64,000 bases of DNA from Paenimyroides baculatum (GTDB taxonomy: Bacteria; Bacteroidota; Bacteroidia; Flavobacteriales; Flavobacteriaceae): assembly GCF_008629655.1 (NCBI RefSeq), contig NZ_VWSG01000013.1, positions 17,178 through 81,177 of the forward strand. Reading direction: 5' to 3'. This document shows, piece by piece, positions 62,097-64,000 of the stretch (within the stretch, counting starts at the first letter, position 1; each line of letters starts with the position of its first letter). The translations under genes were made by a program, and so were the position numbers. Below the pieces are notes generated by a model. That model searched no databases. It was not told the origin of the DNA and worked only from the letters and a program-made list of their open reading frames with translations.

Positions 62097-63191
62097 ATGT
62101 ATACAGAGATATTAAGAATTATTGAAGGCGGTTTAGCAAAAGACCCTAGTAAGGTTTACAATTATGCAAAACTGTTAGCTGATAAGATGACCAAAGATGG
62201 TGATGAAAAGCAGTCTAAAATGATTTTGAAGATAATTGAGAAAAAAGAACCTGCTAATGCTGTTACTATGGATATGCTTTTAGCTACTCCTGTAGACAAT
62301 GATAGTAGAATGAGTATTGTTGATGTTGAATTACCATCTAAAGACAAATTTGCTATTGTTTTAGAACCATTATTACAGAATAAAATACAAGATTTTGTTA
62401 ACGCAGTTAAACATCAGAGCAAATTGATAAGCTTTGGAATTGAAACATCTAACACATTATTATTATATGGTAAACCTGGCTGTGGAAAAACAACTGTAGC
62501 GAGATATATTTCTGAACAAACTGGTCTGCCATTGGTAGTAGCAAGATTTGATGCTATAGTTTCTTCATTGTTAGGAAATACAGGTAAAAATATCCGAAAA
62601 ATATTTGATTTTGCTGATGATAAGCCTTGTATTTTGTTTTTAGATGAGTTTGATGCTATAGCTAAAGCTAGAGATGATCAACACGAGTTAGGAGAGCTTA
62701 AAAGAGTAATTAATAGTCTACTACAAAATATTGATAGCTTTTCAAAAAACAACATTTTAATAGCTGCTACCAATCATCCCGAACTTTTAGATAAAGCTAT
62801 TTGGAGAAGGTTTAATCATGTTATTGAAATTGGATTACCAAAAGAAAGTGAGATTGCTGATTTGATAAAAAAATTTACAGATTCATTTCAAACGGATTTT
62901 TTGGAAGATAAAAAGAAGTATGATAGATTGATAAAATTGTTTGATGGTAAATCTCCTTCAGATATTAAAACTGTTGTAAATAATGCTAAAACTCAAGCAG
63001 TAATTCACGGTAATGGTATATTAACCTATGATGAGTTATTATTTGAAATTTATGAATTTAACAATCATGGTTCTATATCATTCGATAAGATGATAGAGTT
63101 TTTAAACGAAAACGGGATTTCTCAATCCGCTATTGCTGATAAAATGAATGTTTCCTTGAGACAAGTTAGAAATTATTTAAATAAACAATAA
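62097..63191 (+). CDS. AAA ATPase with C-terminal helix-turn-helix, IetA-like
   Basis: The protein has 364 residues. The N-terminal 95 residues are helical with no known domain. The AAA core has Walker A GKPGCGKT (125-132), Walker B CILFLDEFD (178-186), sensor 1 in IAATNHPELLDKAIWRRF (222-239, with the arginine pair) and a lid (about 250-310). A helix-turn-helix closes it (341-362, SQSAIADKMNVSLRQVRNY). This arrangement and the neighbour match IetA, the ATPase of two-gene IetAS-type plasmid-stability and phage-defence pairs, in which the second gene is a subtilisin-like S8 protease. The link is by recall of the family, not a search. Composition is AT-rich compared with core genes, which suggests acquisition. 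Confidence 0.75.
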   Translation: MYTEILRIIEGGLAKDPSKVYNYAKLLADKMTKDGDEKQSKMILKIIEKKEPANAVTMDMLLATPVDNDSRMSIVDVELPSKDKFAIVLEPLLQNKIQDFVNAVKHQSKLISFGIETSNTLLLYGKPGCGKTTVARYISEQTGLPLVVARFDAIVSSLLGNTGKNIRKIFDFADDKPCILFLDEFDAIAKARDDQHELGELKRVINSLLQNIDSFSKNNILIAATNHPELLDKAIWRRFNHVIEIGLPKESEIADLIKKFTDSFQTDFLEDKKKYDRLIKLFDGKSPSDIKTVVNNAKTQAVIHGNGILTYDELLFEIYEFNNHGSISFDKMIEFLNENGISQSAIADKMNVSLRQVRNYLNKQ

Positions 63192-63194
63192 GTT

Positions 63195-63908
63195 ATGGCG
63201 CTAAATAAAAATTTACCTCTAAAATTCTTTCAAAAAAGAGAGAAAGATGAATCTGGAACTGAAGGTTCCGGTAGCGGTGTTATGCCTAAATGGATAAAAA
63301 CAGATAATGTTAAGGAAAAATCAATTTATTTTAGACAGGTGTTGAGCCTAGTAGAACCATTGATTGATGAAAAGGTTAGACAAAATAACTACATTCCTAC
63401 CGTGATGCGACTAAAGATTAATGAAGATGCACTTGCTAAGCGCTTTCGCAAAGAAATAGCTTCAATTTTCAACGTTGATAAGAAGATGAATCTTATTAGT
63501 GTGCTTGATAGTGAACTCCTACTAAAAATAGATAATTCGCTTGACTTGAGAAAAATGATAACTAATCTTAGTAAGGCTGATCAAAGAATTCTTTCTGATT
63601 CGATAATTATGGGAATTGATGCAATTGAAAATATGGAAGTTTACAGCCCATTAATAGATGTTGATTTTAATAGTAATTCAAAAATAAAGGTTAAGCTCTT
63701 CGACTATGGAGATAATGAGCTAAATAGAATTTTGATAAATTCTTTTGAAAACTTTTGTGTTAATAATAGTTTTCAAGCTAAATCAACTTTTTATTCTGCT
63801 GACTTAAACATCTACAGTATCACTAAAGTTACTGAAGATACTGTAACTAGATTAAAAGAATTTGATGGAATTCAATTTGTACGTCTTCAAAGTAAATTAG
63901 ACAGTTAA
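63195..63908 (+). CDS. IetS-like protein lacking the S8 protease domain
   Basis: The protein has 237 residues and starts 3 bases after the ATPase gene. The N-terminus, PLKFFQKREKDESGTEGSGSGVMPKWI, resembles the leader of S8 proteases that pair with this ATPase type. The rest is an alpha/beta domain ending FDGIQFVRLQSKLDS. Full partners continue with a catalytic protease domain with Asp, His and Ser motifs; here a TAA follows, and all three forward frames hit stop codons within about 25 bases. So the protein is the N-terminal, substrate- or partner-binding region only. It might be a natural truncated form, a remnant, or an inhibitor-like subunit. The last 92 bases of the window hold no further gene that I can see. 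Confidence 0.6.
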   Translation: MALNKNLPLKFFQKREKDESGTEGSGSGVMPKWIKTDNVKEKSIYFRQVLSLVEPLIDEKVRQNNYIPTVMRLKINEDALAKRFRKEIASIFNVDKKMNLISVLDSELLLKIDNSLDLRKMITNLSKADQRILSDSIIMGIDAIENMEVYSPLIDVDFNSNSKIKVKLFDYGDNELNRILINSFENFCVNNSFQAKSTFYSADLNIYSITKVTEDTVTRLKEFDGIQFVRLQSKLDS

Positions 63909-64000
63909 ATATAAAAACTAATTTAGTGTTTAGTTTATAAATTTATTAATTTTTGTTGGTTGTAGAATTGTCTTCTTTTCTGAATTGTACTGTTTTTTAT

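Noticed and set aside
63195..63908. Frameshifted full-length S8 protease
   Set aside because: The 92 bases after the stop show early stops in all forward frames and no catalytic motif, so the protease domain does not continue here within the window.
1..64000. tRNA and rRNA genes, integrases, insertion sequences
   Set aside because: I looked for tRNA-like cloverleaf ends, rRNA-like GC-rich blocks and transposase motifs on both strands and saw none I could support.

Overview
This window comes from a low-GC bacterium of the Flavobacteriaceae (Bacteroidota). Four things point there. Promoters repeatedly carry the -7 element TAnnTTTG. The envelope genes are of Bacteroidota type (DUF5777, DUF6048/DUF6452 and DUF983 families, a TamB-like protein, SusD-free TonB uptake). 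There is a complete zeaxanthin-type carotenoid cluster. There is also a B12 riboswitch in front of a BtuB-type receptor followed by a propeller lipoprotein. I cannot name the genus. I found no tRNA, rRNA, CRISPR array, transposase or integrase.

Layout. 1-2.5 kb: a reverse-strand operon (outer-membrane DUF5777 protein, lipoprotein cytochrome c, YceI protein) behind its own Crp/Fnr regulator. 2.8-4 kb: a DEAD-box helicase. 4.1-10.4 kb: a small secreted protein and a tripartite RND efflux pump. 10.4-11.3 kb: intergenic DNA with several terminator hairpins and a possible 30-residue membrane peptide. 11.3-16.7 kb: a light/carotenoid operon on the reverse strand, marR-crtI-crtB-crtZ-lycopene cyclase-photolyase, in which the photolyase frame is broken by one extra base. 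17.2-24.1 kb: B12 uptake, with a riboswitch, a BtuB-like receptor and a BtuG-like propeller on one strand and BtuF/BtuC on the other, separated by two orphan genes. No ATPase gene is present.

24-35 kb: universal stress proteins, MnmE, a DnaJ-DUF805 fusion, a two-component system, a Usp/lipocalin-like/DUF1275 operon, two envelope DUF proteins and RlmD. 35-49 kb: ornithine aminotransferase, a GNAT-like protein, an RluA synthase, DUF983, an AraC regulator, an ABC exporter, an AsmA-like protein, an SDR, PurM, RuvX and Mqo. 49-61.7 kb: a tsaD-hypothetical-rsmE-THUMP-like operon, TamB, PfkA, GAPDH, an N-acetylglucosamine kinase-type protein, a helical conserved protein and an LMW phosphatase-like protein. 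Two families of short intergenic repeats occur here.

62-64 kb: a distinctly AT-rich accessory module. It has an AAA ATPase with a C-terminal helix-turn-helix, followed by a protein that looks like only the N-terminal part of the S8 protease partner of IetAS-type ATPase/subtilisin defence pairs. It has its own strong promoter and upstream direct repeats. This is the best candidate for an undescribed system. Most of the rest is ordinary chromosomal core.
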